From Chthoniobacter flavus Ellin428 (GTDB lineage Bacteria > Verrucomicrobiota > Verrucomicrobiia > Chthoniobacterales > Chthoniobacteraceae): a stretch of DNA of 64,000 nt. The notes under the pieces were generated by a model. It did no database searches. It was not told the origin of the DNA and was given only the letters and a program-made list of their open reading frames with translations. Each line of letters begins with the position of its first letter. Positions within the stretch are counted from its first letter, which is position 1. A program made the position numbers and the translations under genes. Of the stretch, positions 16,582 to 25,991 are shown piece by piece. The stretch spans positions 310,001 through 374,000 of the forward strand of contig NZ_ABVL01000001.1 in assembly GCF_000173075.1 (NCBI RefSeq). The letters run 5' to 3'.

Positions 16582-17646
16582 ATGAGCATTGAAGTCCAAA
16601 ACATCAGCCGCCGCTTCGGTAACTATACCGCGCTGGAGCAAGTGAACCTGCGCATTGAGAAAGGCGAACTGGTGTCGCTGCTCGGGCCGTCTGGTTCGGG
16701 CAAAACGACGCTCCTGCGCATCATCGCGGGTTTGGAAAGCTCGGATACGGGGCGCGTGTTGCTCCACGGGCAGGACGCGACCGAAGTTGCAGTGCGCAAG
16801 CGGCAGGTCGGCTTTGTCTTCCAGCACTACGCGCTGTTCCGGCATATGAACGTGTTCGACAACGTCGCCTTCGGCCTGAACGTCCGTTCGCGTAGGACGA
16901 GGCCATCGAAGAGCGAGATCCGCGAACGCGTTTTCAACCTGCTTAAACTGGTCCAATTGGAAGGACTGGAGAAGCGCTACCCGACACAGCTCAGTGGTGG
17001 TCAGCGGCAGCGCGTGGCGCTTGCTCGTGCCCTCGCCATCGAACCGAAAGTGCTCTTGCTCGACGAGCCCTTCGGCGCGCTCGATGCCAAGGTGCGCAAG
17101 GAATTGCGCCGCTGGCTGCGGCAGTTGCACGAGGAACTGCACATCACCAGCGTCTTCGTCACTCACGATCAGGAGGAAGCGCTGGAGGTCGCCGATCGCG
17201 TGGTAGTGATGAACAACGCGCGCATCGAGCAGGTCGGCACGCCGCGGGAGATTTACGATCATCCGGCGACGCCATTCGTGAACGAATTCCTCGGCAACGT
17301 GAACTCGCTGAGTGCCCGTGTGGAGGAAGGTCGGGTGCATGTCGGCGCGATCGATCTCCTCGCACCGCTCGACCTGCAGAACCAGCAGGCGGCCATTGCC
17401 TATGTGCGACCGCACAACATCCAGCTTACCCGGGTGAAGAACGGCAAGCCGGTCCTCGAGGTGAAAGTGCGGAACATCTATGCCGCCGGCCCGACGGCCC
17501 GCGTGGAACTCGAACGCACCGACACGGGCGAAGAACTCGAAGCGGAAGTCCCGCGCCTTGAAGAGCAGCATCTCGGTCTGAAGGTCGGCGAGACGGCCTT
17601 TGCCAGCCTGCGCGAGGCTCGTATTTTTCCCGCGGGGAAGTCCTGA
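16582..17646 (+). CDS. cysA: Sulfate/thiosulfate ABC transporter ATP-binding protein CysA
   Basis: 354 residues. Walker [10 protein letters not shown] (about residues 35-43), Q-loop [11 protein letters not shown], signature [15 protein letters not shown] near 137, Walker [14 protein letters not shown]-loop VFVTHD. The C-terminal ~115 residues form the TOBE-like regulatory domain with the CysA-type [21 protein letters not shown]. It drives sulfate import through CysT/CysW. Last gene of the sulfate operon, 24 bases after cysW. Confidence 0.93.
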   Translation: MSIEVQNISRRFGNYTALEQVNLRIEKGELVSLLGPSGSGKTTLLRIIAGLESSDTGRVLLHGQDATEVAVRKRQVGFVFQHYALFRHMNVFDNVAFGLNVRSRRTRPSKSEIRERVFNLLKLVQLEGLEKRYPTQLSGGQRQRVALARALAIEPKVLLLDEPFGALDAKVRKELRRWLRQLHEELHITSVFVTHDQEEALEVADRVVVMNNARIEQVGTPREIYDHPATPFVNEFLGNVNSLSARVEEGRVHVGAIDLLAPLDLQNQQAAIAYVRPHNIQLTRVKNGKPVLEVKVRNIYAAGPTARVELERTDTGEELEAEVPRLEEQHLGLKVGETAFASLREARIFPAGKS

Positions 17647-17658
17647 GGGGCTCTTGTT

Positions 17659-17757
17659 CTTAATCGTAATCTTAATCTTACTCTTACTCTTACTCTTACT
17701 CTGTCCACGTTCGGCTCCTGGAGGGGATTAAGATTACGATTAAGATTAAGATTAAGA
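17659..17757. repeat. (TTAATC)-word inverted repeat, copy 1
   Basis: CTTAATCGTAATCTTAATCTTACTC-type text at 17659-17701 is mirrored by GATTAAGATTACGATTAAGATTAAG at 17726-17757, giving a long hairpin. It lies 12 bases after the cysA stop and could end the sulfate transcript. Two further copies built of the same words occur at 33276-33352 and 35229-35296. Confidence 0.75.
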
Positions 17758-17849
17758 AGCCAGATGAGGACCGTTCGCCATGACGTAGGCGGTGACTCCG
17801 TAGCCTGCTGCGGTCTTGCTTTTGCGGACGCTCCGTTAACACTGGGCGT

Positions 17850-18209
17850 ATGAACGACTCCATGACCAGCACGACGTTTGAGATTTCGGGCTATCGGACG
17901 GTAAAGACGATCGGTCTGGTTCGCGGGATCATCGTGCGTTCGCGCTCCATCGTCGGGAACATCGGCGCGGCGTTCCAAACGCTGCTCGGCGGCAACATCA
18001 CCATCTACACCGAGATGTGCGAAAAGGCGCGGTCCGATGCCTATCTGCTGATGCTCCAGCACGCGCAGGAGCGTGGCGCGAACGCAATCATCGGCGTGCG
18101 CTACGATGCGACGGAGGTCATGCAGGGCGTGACCGAAGTGCTCTGCTACGGCACGGCAGTGGTGGTCGAGCCCGTCATGCCGGAAGTGCCCGGTTATTCG
18201 AAGTCGTAA
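17850..18209 (+). CDS. YbjQ/UPF0145 family protein
   Basis: 119 residues. The YbjQ (UPF0145, DUF74) fold is recognised from TVKTIGLVRGIIVRSRSIV, the middle IYTEMCEKARSDAYLLMLQHAQERGANAIIGVRYD (in pieces) and the strand VLCYGTAVVVEP. The family forms small pentameric alpha/beta barrels and has no settled function, despite an old heavy-metal-binding label. An in-frame ATG at 17862 is an alternative start. Its 3' end overlaps that of the next, convergent gene by 16 bases. Confidence 0.85.
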   Translation: MNDSMTSTTFEISGYRTVKTIGLVRGIIVRSRSIVGNIGAAFQTLLGGNITIYTEMCEKARSDAYLLMLQHAQERGANAIIGVRYDATEVMQGVTEVLCYGTAVVVEPVMPEVPGYSKS

Positions 18210-18493
18210 ATGACAACGCGGGCGCAGTTCGGCTTGAATGCCTTCTCGACGAACTCGAGGTGCAGCGGGTGCACCTGGTAGTCGTCCTGCTGCTGCTTGT
18301 TCTCGAACTGCAGGTACAGCGCCACCTGGTAGGTCTGGTCGACGACGTCGCGATGGCTCTTCGCCATCCGGCCGATGTGGAAGCTGCGCACGCCGGGGAT
18401 GGGGCGGAGATATTGTTCCGCGCCGGCGATCAGCGCGTCGGTCGCACCGGGAATTTCAGGCTTCGTCCAGAAAATAACGACGTGGGAAAACAT
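18194..18493 (-). CDS. Dabb (stress-responsive A/B barrel) domain protein
   Basis: 99 residues making a single Dabb ferredoxin-like barrel: MFSHVVIFWTKPE at the start, a central IPGVRSFHIGRMAKSH, then YQVALYLQFENKQQQDDYQVHPLH near 60 (in pieces). Such proteins are small dimeric barrels, some enzymatic; the function here is unknown. Convergent with the YbjQ-type gene, with overlapping 3' ends. Confidence 0.85.
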   Translation of the reverse strand: MFSHVVIFWTKPEIPGATDALIAGAEQYLRPIPGVRSFHIGRMAKSHRDVVDQTYQVALYLQFENKQQQDDYQVHPLHLEFVEKAFKPNCARVVIYDFE

Positions 18494-18587
18494 AAACTGG
18501 GGAATTGATTAAAATAGATTGAAGGTTGTGGACGCGCAGTTTGGTATCGGATGCGTTCACCGTCGGCAACGCCGCAATCCCGATTTC

Positions 18588-19085
18588 ATGAAGCTTTCTT
18601 CCATCCTCATTTCCGCCACTGGGGCAGTGCTGCTCGCCGGTTGCAATTCGCTCGATAACCCGATCTCCAATCTGTTCCACGGTGCGGGCAATGATTCCCG
18701 GGTCTACAACTCGCAGACCGGACAATGGGAATACCCGCCGGACAAGCGACAGAAGAAGACGGCTGCCGCGACAGCGACGCCATCGCCGCAGAGTTTCAAC
18801 GATACGCGCTACTGGGACCCGCAGCGCAATCAGTGGGTGCAGACGGATCAGCCGCGGACGCCGACGTCGCCGAAGGTCAAGCCGACTCCGGCGCCCGCGG
18901 GCGCCACGGCCACTGCGCCCGCTCCGCAAGCCCCGCCTCCGCCTCCGCCGCGTCCCGATCACGAGACCGGCGTCTACAACGCCTCGACTGGCAAGATCGA
19001 GTGGCAGACTTCCGACGCCAATGTGCCGCGCGGCGCGGCCCCGGTGGAACCGAAGAAGAAGAAGCATTGGTACTGGCCGTTTTAG
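18588..19085 (+). CDS. Proline-rich lipoprotein with three YN-x-TG-x-W repeats
   Basis: 165 residues from ATG 18588 (MKLSSILISATGAVLLAGC); the lipobox LLAGC marks C19 as the lipidated residue. The upstream extension is non-coding in character. Three imperfect motifs follow: SRVYNSQTGQWEYP, TRYWDPQRNQWVQT and TGVYNASTGKIEWQ, separated by Pro/Ala/Lys-rich linkers; the C-terminus is basic (KKKKHWYWPF). Family not recognised; the repeats may bind peptidoglycan or another envelope partner, which is conjecture. Lies tail-to-tail with mtgA. Confidence 0.7.
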   Translation: MKLSSILISATGAVLLAGCNSLDNPISNLFHGAGNDSRVYNSQTGQWEYPPDKRQKKTAAATATPSPQSFNDTRYWDPQRNQWVQTDQPRTPTSPKVKPTPAPAGATATAPAPQAPPPPPPRPDHETGVYNASTGKIEWQTSDANVPRGAAPVEPKKKKHWYWPF

Positions 19086-19087
19086 AG

Positions 19088-19118
<31 letters not shown>

Positions 19119-19218
19119 CCGCGTGTTCACCTACGAGAGCGCGGCTGGAGGGCACCGCTCCGTCGGTGCCGTGAGCGAGGAAGCGACGGCGCGCTTCCCT
19201 CCAGCTTCGATTCGGAAG
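19119..19218. other. Short gap between convergent genes
   Basis: CTGGAGGGCACCGCTCCGTCGGTGCC and CGCGCTTCCCTCCAGC make an inverted arrangement (GCTGGAGGG ... CCCTCCAGC) at 19143-19205. It could act as a two-way terminator between the lipoprotein and mtgA genes. Confidence 0.45.
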
Positions 19219-19935
19219 TTAACGCGCCGACAGCTGCGGGAAGTTGACCTGTTTTTCCTGTTGCTGGATGTGTGAGATGCGCGCGGCGAGCCGTGGAGTG
19301 GGGGAGCGCGGATCCCAGCCGCGTGGGTTGGGCAGGATGGCGGCGAGTGCGAGGCATTGATCGCGATTGAGATCGTGGGCGTTGACGCCATAGTGTGCGT
19401 GGGCCGCGGCTTCGATGCCGTAGACGCCGTCGCCCATCTCGATCACGTTGGCGTAGAGCTCGAGGATACGGCGCTTGGAGAGCAGCACCTCCATCCAAAA
19501 GGTGTAATACGCTTCGAGTCCCTTGCGGATCCACGAACGCTCCTGCCAGAGGAAGAGTGACCGGGCGCATTGCATGGTGATCGTCGAGGCGCCGCGCACT
19601 TCCTGGCCAGTGCGCTCCGCGTGCTTCTCGGCGGCGTGGATTTCCCGCCAGTCGAAACCGTGATGACGAAAGAAGCGCTGGTCTTCGGCGATGAGCGCGA
19701 ACTTGAGGAAGTCATGTGGGACGCGGGCCATGGGCAGCCAGGTGTATTGACGCGGAGGCGAAGGATGTCCGGCAAACCGAGCTTCCACCGGACGTAGCAG
19801 CATCAGCGGTGTGATCGGCGGATCGACGAAGCGCACTGCAGCGACCTCGATGACGGGGATCACCGCCAGGATGAGGATGAGGATGAGGACCCAGCGCCAC
19901 CAGCGCGGGCTTGCTCCGCGAGCCGCTTTGCTCAA
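19219..19935 (-). CDS. mtgA: Monofunctional biosynthetic peptidoglycan transglycosylase
   Basis: 238 residues of the GT51 family. One N-terminal membrane anchor (VLILILILAVIPVIEVAAV), then catalytic Glu in AEDQRFFRHHGFDW near residue 83, GASTITMQCARSLFL near 115, KRRILELYANVIEMG near 153 and the second conserved region near IEAAAHAHYG. It polymerises lipid II into glycan strands on the periplasmic face. The start is TTG, overlapping the stop of the upstream coiled-coil gene, so translation is probably coupled; no stronger start is seen. Length fits MtgA. Confidence 0.92.
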   Translation of the reverse strand: MSKAARGASPRWWRWVLILILILAVIPVIEVAAVRFVDPPITPLMLLRPVEARFAGHPSPPRQYTWLPMARVPHDFLKFALIAEDQRFFRHHGFDWREIHAAEKHAERTGQEVRGASTITMQCARSLFLWQERSWIRKGLEAYYTFWMEVLLSKRRILELYANVIEMGDGVYGIEAAAHAHYGVNAHDLNRDQCLALAAILPNPRGWDPRSPTPRLAARISHIQQQEKQVNFPQLSAR

Positions 19936-22900
19936 AGAACGCGAACCTGCGGCGGCGGAATGACCACCGGACGAACCCGCGGAATCTTCAGGCGGCCTTC
20001 TTCATCCTGCAAAGCCGGGGTGACAATCTCGGCGGCGGTGATGTCGATGACGTTGGATTCCTTCTTCTTCTCGCGAGCTTTTGCGACGGGGACTGGCTCC
20101 GGCTCAGGTTCCGCGACGGCTGGCTCGGGTTTCATCGTGCCGGCGGAGACATCGTGCTTCATCGCGGTGAACGCCACCTTGGTGTCCATCTCCTCGAGCA
20201 ATTGACGCTGATCGTCTACGAGCTTCTCGATGCGTTCGCGCAAGGCGTCACGCTGCTGGGCGATGCTGTCGCGCTCGCGGCGCAACCGGACAAGGTCACG
20301 CTCGGCGCGCGTCTTGGTCTCGTTGTCGGCCACGGCAAACGCGGCGCGTTCCTTCTCAAATTCGTTCAGCTTGTCGGCGAGCCTGGCGCGCTCGGCGTCG
20401 AGCTGGGAGAGCGCGTCGTCGCGCTGCTTCACCACCGTCTTGAACTCGCTGGCAAAAACCCCGGCTTGCGCCTTGTGCGTCTCGCGGGCCTGCTCGAGCT
20501 CGGCGGTGACCTTTTCTTTTTCGGCCCGCACCGTATCGCGCTCCTGCGTGAGAGCGACATGCTTTTGCTCGGCTTCGACGGACACGGCGGCGAGCCGTTC
20601 GGCCACGCTCGCGCTGTCATGCTGGGCGCTGTCGCGTGCGGCGAGCAGCGACGCAATCTCTGCGGGATACTTGCGTTCGGCTTCGGCCAGCGCGGCGCGC
20701 ACCTTGTCACGCTCGGCGGTCAAGGCGGTCACCGTAGCGTTCATCTGCTCGGCGAGCGCGGCGACGGCATCGGACTTCTCGTCGCGCAGACTGTGCACCG
20801 CTTTCACGTGACTCTCCTGCAGCCTGGCAATCCGCTCGTCCACCTCGGAGGCGATCGCAGCTTTTCCGCGGCGATCTTCGCCACCGCCGCATCCTTCTCG
20901 GCCTTAAGAGCGTTGAGCGCCCGCTCGTGCTTGCTGGTGAGCGCCGAGATGGCGGCCTGATGTTCGGGCAATTGTTTGGCGGCTGCTTCCATGCGAGCGG
21001 TGAGTTCCGTGCGGCTGTCCGAAAGAGCATTCTCCGTGCTCCGCAACCTGGCCTGAAGTTCTTCGATCGACTTGCGCGCTTCGGCCAGCTGCGATTCCAC
21101 GGCGACCTTGATGGCCTCCATCTTTTGGAAATTGGCGTGCAGATCCGCGATCGTCTTGTCGTAAGTGGCGCGTGCGGCGGCAAATTCCGTCGAGAGCGCT
21201 TCCTTCGAGGCGCGCAGGGAATCGCGATCCCGATCGAGCGCGGCAAAGGCGAGACCATGCTCCTGCTTGGCGGCGGCCAATTCGCCGGCCATCGTCTCGA
21301 TCTTCGCGACCAGTTCGTCGCGATTCTTCGTCACGTCGGTAAGCGTCTTTTCCAGCGCGGTGCGCGCCGCGGATTGCGTCTCGCGGCCGGCACTCACTTC
21401 CTGATGTTGATTGCGGAGGCCGACGAGTTCCTTCGTCACCGTCTCGAGTTGGTCGCGCAACTTGTCGCGATCCGCCGTGAGTTCGGTAAGCGCCTTGTCG
21501 TGCGCTTCTTTCGCCGCGCCCACATTGGAGGAAGCCGCTTCCTGCGAAGCGCGCAGCCTGGTCAATTCGTCGGTCAGCGCCTTCTTTTCGGCCGCGAGCT
21601 TGTCCTGCGCGGCGCGCAAGCCGGCCAGATCGCCTTCGAGCTTCTGCTTTTCCTGCTGCTGCGCCGCCCGGACTTTCTCGATCTCGGCCTTCAGCGTCTC
21701 GTGCTCCTTCTGTAGCGCATCGCGCTCGGCCAGCGTCTTTTTGTTCTGATCCTGCAGGCTGGAAGCGTTGGCGTCGCCACTCTTGCGCGCGGCTTCGAGT
21801 TCGCCGGTGACGCGGGCGTGTTCCTTGGAAAGTGCTTCGTGGGCCTTGGCCGCCACCGCGGCTGCCGCCACTGCCGCGGTCGCCGTCGCGAGTTCGCGGG
21901 TCAGGCGTTCCTTCTCCTCGCGCTGCTGGGCGAGTTCCGACTGCTGGGTGGGAATCGTCGCGTTGAGCTGTTGCAGCGAAGAATCCTTCTCGGCGAGCGA
22001 CGCCGTGTGCTGCTGCTTCAGTTTCGCGAGTTCTTCCTGATGTTGCTCGATCGCCCGGGCATGTTCGGTACGGGCCGAAGCCAGTTCCTGGGTGAGACTC
22101 TCGTTTTCCGCGGCGAGCTTCTGCGCGCGGGTGGTGATCTTCGGCACCGCGCCCGCCTGGGTCTGCAACGAATTGAGCCTGGCGGTGAGATCTTCGCGTT
22201 CGGTGGTGAGAGACTTGAGCTGCGCCTGCAACTTCTCGTTCTCCGCGCGGACCTGCGAAACGTCATCCTTCGTCTTGTTGTGCTCGGTCTCCACGCCCTG
22301 CAGCGCTTGCAGCTTCGCCGCGAGATCCTCGCGCTCGGCTTGCACGGACTTGAGTTGTGCCTGCAGCTTCTCGTTTTCGGTCCGGCCCTGTGCCGCGTCA
22401 CCCCTGGCCTTGTTGTGCTCGGCTTCGACGCCTTGCAAGGCCGTCACCTTCGCGGCGAGGCCTTCGTGTTCAGCCTGCAGCGACTTGAGCTGGCCCTGGA
22501 GTTTTTCGTTCTCCGCACGAAGCTTGGTGACTTCTTCCTGAGATTGTTTTTGGTCCGCCTCCACCTTCGCGGAGAGCTGCTTCTGCGGGCCTTGATCCGC
22601 GAGCGATTTTTCGTGCTCCGCGACCTTGGCGGCGAGCTTCTTCTGCTCGCCCTTGAGCGCTTCCTTTTCCTGGAGCAGCGCTTTGATGCGGGTGCGGTAG
22701 GACTCGATGTCCGCCTCGAATTGCGCCATGGCGGCCACGCCGGCCCCCGAACGATCCTCGGCATTGGCCAGCTTCCGGCGCGCGTCCTCGAGATCCGCGG
22801 TGAGCTTCGCATTGACCGTCTGCAACCCCGACGACATGTCCTGCAGCTCTTTAATATTCCGCGAGGATTCCGTCTCACGCTTGCGCAAGGTGCCTTCGTG

Positions 22901-24346
22901 TTCGCGCTGGAGCGAACTTTGCAATTCCTGCAGTTTCGCGACGCTCTCCTGTTGGGTGCGATCGGCGGCCGCGAGCTGACGCTCGACTTTTGCCTTCGCT
23001 TCACGCTCGCGCACCAGTTCCTGTGCGTTATCGCGCTGGGCGGTCTCAAGCACCGAGATCCGGCGTTGCAATTCGTCAACCTGCTTCTGGGCCGCTGCCG
23101 CGGCGATCGCGCCACCCGCCGCTCCTGCAGCCACCTCGCCGGCGACCGCACCGATCTTGCCGCGCTTTTGAAATTCGGTGATCTGCTTGGAAAGATTGGC
23201 CTGCTGCTGCGCCAGGGCGTCGCGTTCCGCGATGAGGTCCTTGATCCGATGATCGGTGCCCTGCGCCGCCTTGCTCAATTCCACCCTGGCGTTGGAAAGT
23301 TCGAGTTTATACGCATCGCGCTCCTGCTGAACCTTGGCAAGATTCTCCGCGCTCTTGGCCGCGACGCTCTTCTCAAATTCGACCTGCTCGTTCTTGTCGT
23401 CCGACTCCTTTTTCGCGCGAACGAGTTCGACAATGACCTTTTCGCGTTCTTCGAGCAATGCCTTGCGCTGTTGGTCGGCCGCCGCGAGTTGACGTTCGTA
23501 TTCGCCCTTGAGCCGCGCCACGAGGCCGCGCATGACGTCGCGCGCCTTGATCGCGTCGTCCTTCGTCATCTTCTCGTCTTCCTCGGCATTCGGAGTGGGA
23601 ATCGGAATCTCGGCCGGCCTGGGCAGCGGGGCTCCGGCCACCGGAGGCGGTGGTGCGGCCGTCTGCGGCTGCAGTTGCGTTTGCGGTGCCTGGGGTGGCG
23701 CCTGCGTCGCGGTATCCGCCGGACTGCCCGGGATAATATTGCGGACAGCACGGCGCGAACGCAGTTTCTCCGCCAGTGAATCCGCGGCGGCGGCGGTGAG
23801 GCCGGCGGGCGCCGGACCGCTCTGCGGATTGCGGTGCGCCAGCAGCATCTTCATCACCTTCTGCCAGGGGAAGCGCACTTCCACATTGTCGGAAGGGAGA
23901 ATCTCTCCACGGAAAATGTTCGGGCAGCGCCGATAGATCTCCGAGACGGGAACGGTCGTCTGGCCGCGGGCAATGCGATCCGCCAGATCACCTACTTCGA
24001 AGGCCAGGGACGTGGCCGGATCTGGCTTTTGATCGCCGAGCAGGTGCGCGGGAATGCGCGGGAGAAAATCGCCGAGTTCGAGAGTGATCTCGTACTGGGG
24101 GCCGAGCGCCGCCGCGAGCCCCGCGGCGGAAATCGTGGAGGGCGCGTCCTTCTTCGTCGGCGCTTTCAAATCAGCATTGTAGCCAGCCGCCACCGTGGTG
24201 GCTGCGATCTGGACTGCGGGATCAGGTTTGCGGGACGGTGCTGGCTCCCCTTTGGTTTCGGGAACTGCTTCGGGCCTGGCCTGAGTCGCATTCTCCGGCG
24301 TCTTTTCTTCAGACGCTTTTCGTTTGAAACGATCGAGGAATGACAT
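19932..24346 (-). pseudogene. Giant coiled-coil protein (~1470 aa), split by a one-base deletion
   Basis: ATG at 24346 opens MSFLDRFKRKASEEK, a disordered Pro/Ala region to ~75, then a conserved-looking segment of ~100 residues (YEITLELGDFLPRIPAHLLG, EIYRRCPNIFRGEILPSDNVEVRFPW in pieces). From about residue 265 to the end nearly everything is Glu/Lys/Ala/Gln-rich heptad sequence, with repeated blocks of type ENEKLQAQLKSLQAEREDLAAKL. No signal peptide or membrane span. The frame breaks after AAVAKIAAEK near 20860, where one missing G restores AAIASEVDERIARLQE and the tail ending IPRVRPVVIPPPQ. The gene overlaps mtgA, suggesting a cytoskeletal or envelope-assembly role, an inference. The proteins are not named in any family I know. 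Confidence 0.75.
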
Positions 24347-24404
24347 GAGCCGACTTTGTTTTTGAAAATGTTAGCACGTTCTAGTCCCTAGGCGCGGCAA
24401 GTTG

Positions 24405-25738
24405 TTACCCGGTTGCAATCAATTTGTCTGTGAAAAACGTGGGGTCGATTAAATTTTTTGCAGCTGCTTCCTTGAGTAGGTTCTCGCAAGCCTCGGCCAG
24501 CCGCCCGGGCAGGACCGCCACGATCCGGACGAACTCTCCTTCATAATGGGTTTCCAGGATCCGCGCCTGGCGGTGCAATTGGGCGAGCAGGCTTCCCGCA
24601 CTTTGGGGAATCAGGAATTCCCGGGTGACCATCCCGGTGGCCACGAACTCGGCCATCCGTTCGACCAGTTCTTCGATGCCTTCGCCGGTATGCACAGAGA
24701 GAAAGACGGCATCAGGGAAGTGGCGTCGCAGGCCGGCCAAGGCCGCGGAATCCCCGACTTTGTCGATCTTGTTGAAGGCGATTAAGGTCCGCTTGGCGTC
24801 CGCGCCCAACTCGGCAAGCACCTTCATCGTCGTATTATAGTACTCCATCACTTCCGGCTGGCTGGCGTCGAGCAGGTGGATCAGGAAGTCGGAGAGCGCG
24901 GCTTCTTCCAGCGTCGCATTGAAAGCCTCAACGAGCCGATGCGGCAATTTGCGGACGAACCCGACCGTGTCGGTGAGCAGCAGTGGCTGCTTGTTCGGTA
25001 GCGCAATTTTGCGAGTTGTTGTATCCAAAGTTGCGAAAAGTTTATCCTCAATGAGAACGTCCGCGCCGGTTAATCGGCGGAGCAGCGAGGATTTGCCGGC
25101 ATTCGTGTAGCCCACGATCGCGGCATTCGGCACGGGAGCGCGTTTGCGGTCCTTGCGTTGAGTGGCGCGGGACAGGCGCACCTGTTCGAGCTCGCGCTTG
25201 CAGCGGTCGATGGCGGTGCGAACGCGGCGCTTGTCTTGTTCAAGCTGGGGTTTCACCTTCACCACGGGCGCCGATGCCGCCGCCCTGGCGGACTAAGTGT
25301 CCCCAAGCCCGGGTCAAGCGGGGCAGGGAGTATTCGAGCTGGGCCAGTTCCACTTGGAGCCGCGCTTCGCGGGTCTGCGCGCGCCGGGCGAAGATATCGA
25401 GAATCACTTCCTGGCGGTCGATGACCGTGATGCCGGCGAGATTTTCCCAGTTGCGCTGCTGGCTGGGGGTCAGTTCGTGTCGAAGATGATGACGTCGAGG
25501 CCCTGATCCTTCACGCGTTTGACGATTCATCCGCCTTGCCGGTGCCGATCAAGAGACGGGCGTGCTGCTCGCGATGATAGACGAGCAGCCGATCCATGAT
25601 CGGGATGCCGAGTGTCTTGACGAGCTCTTCGAGTTCCTCGAGCAGACTCGTCGCTTCGGGGCGCCCATTCGTGTCGGTATAAGCGCCCACGAGGAGCGCG
25701 CGCTCCACCATTTTCTCCTTCTCTTTGATGTCGATCAT
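24405..25738 (-). pseudogene. hflX: Ribosome-associated GTPase HflX, split by three one-base indels
   Basis: Three pieces of one HflX protein lie in successive frames. ATG 25738 opens MIDIKEKEKMVERALLVGAY through [11 protein letters not shown]; frame 2 carries [32 protein letters not shown] up to [13 protein letters not shown]; frame 3 carries [20 protein letters not shown], the P-loop GYTNAGKSS, LFATLDTTTRK, TDTVGFVRKLPH and NKIDKVG. Breaks lie near 25525, 25478 and 25247, each fixed by a single base, the last in a CCCC run. HflX splits or rescues stalled ribosomes. Corrected length ~446 residues. Three indels in 300 bases point to sequence error. Confidence 0.88.
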
Positions 25739-25750
25739 GGAATTTGCCAA

Positions 25751-25991
25751 GGGACCAGCATACTCGGAGGAACCCCGTCACGCAAAGGAAGACCCAAGGT
25801 TCTTTTCGATTCTGATTGGTCGGCTTGGCTCGCATCCTCGTTGAAGTCATCGATCCATGGACCCACGCCCGCCCGATTCCTCGGAGGTCAACGCTGCCAA
25901 CCTTCACCGATTAATATAAAGGGGCGGTCAACGCCCTCTCGTTTCCCATCGCCTCGTGCCAGAACAGGCGTTACCTGTTTAACAACCCTCC
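25751..25991. other. Gap between hflX and the hybrid kinase
   Basis: The genes are divergent, so both promoters should lie here. CAGGCGTTACCTG at 25962-25974 (CAGG...CCTG) is a short imperfect dyad near the kinase start. No gene is seen. Confidence 0.3.

Noticed and set aside
21818..23779. 653-residue forward frame inside the coiled-coil gene
   Set aside because: The Leu/Arg/Gly-rich text mirrors the Glu/Lys/Ala codons of the real gene on the other strand.
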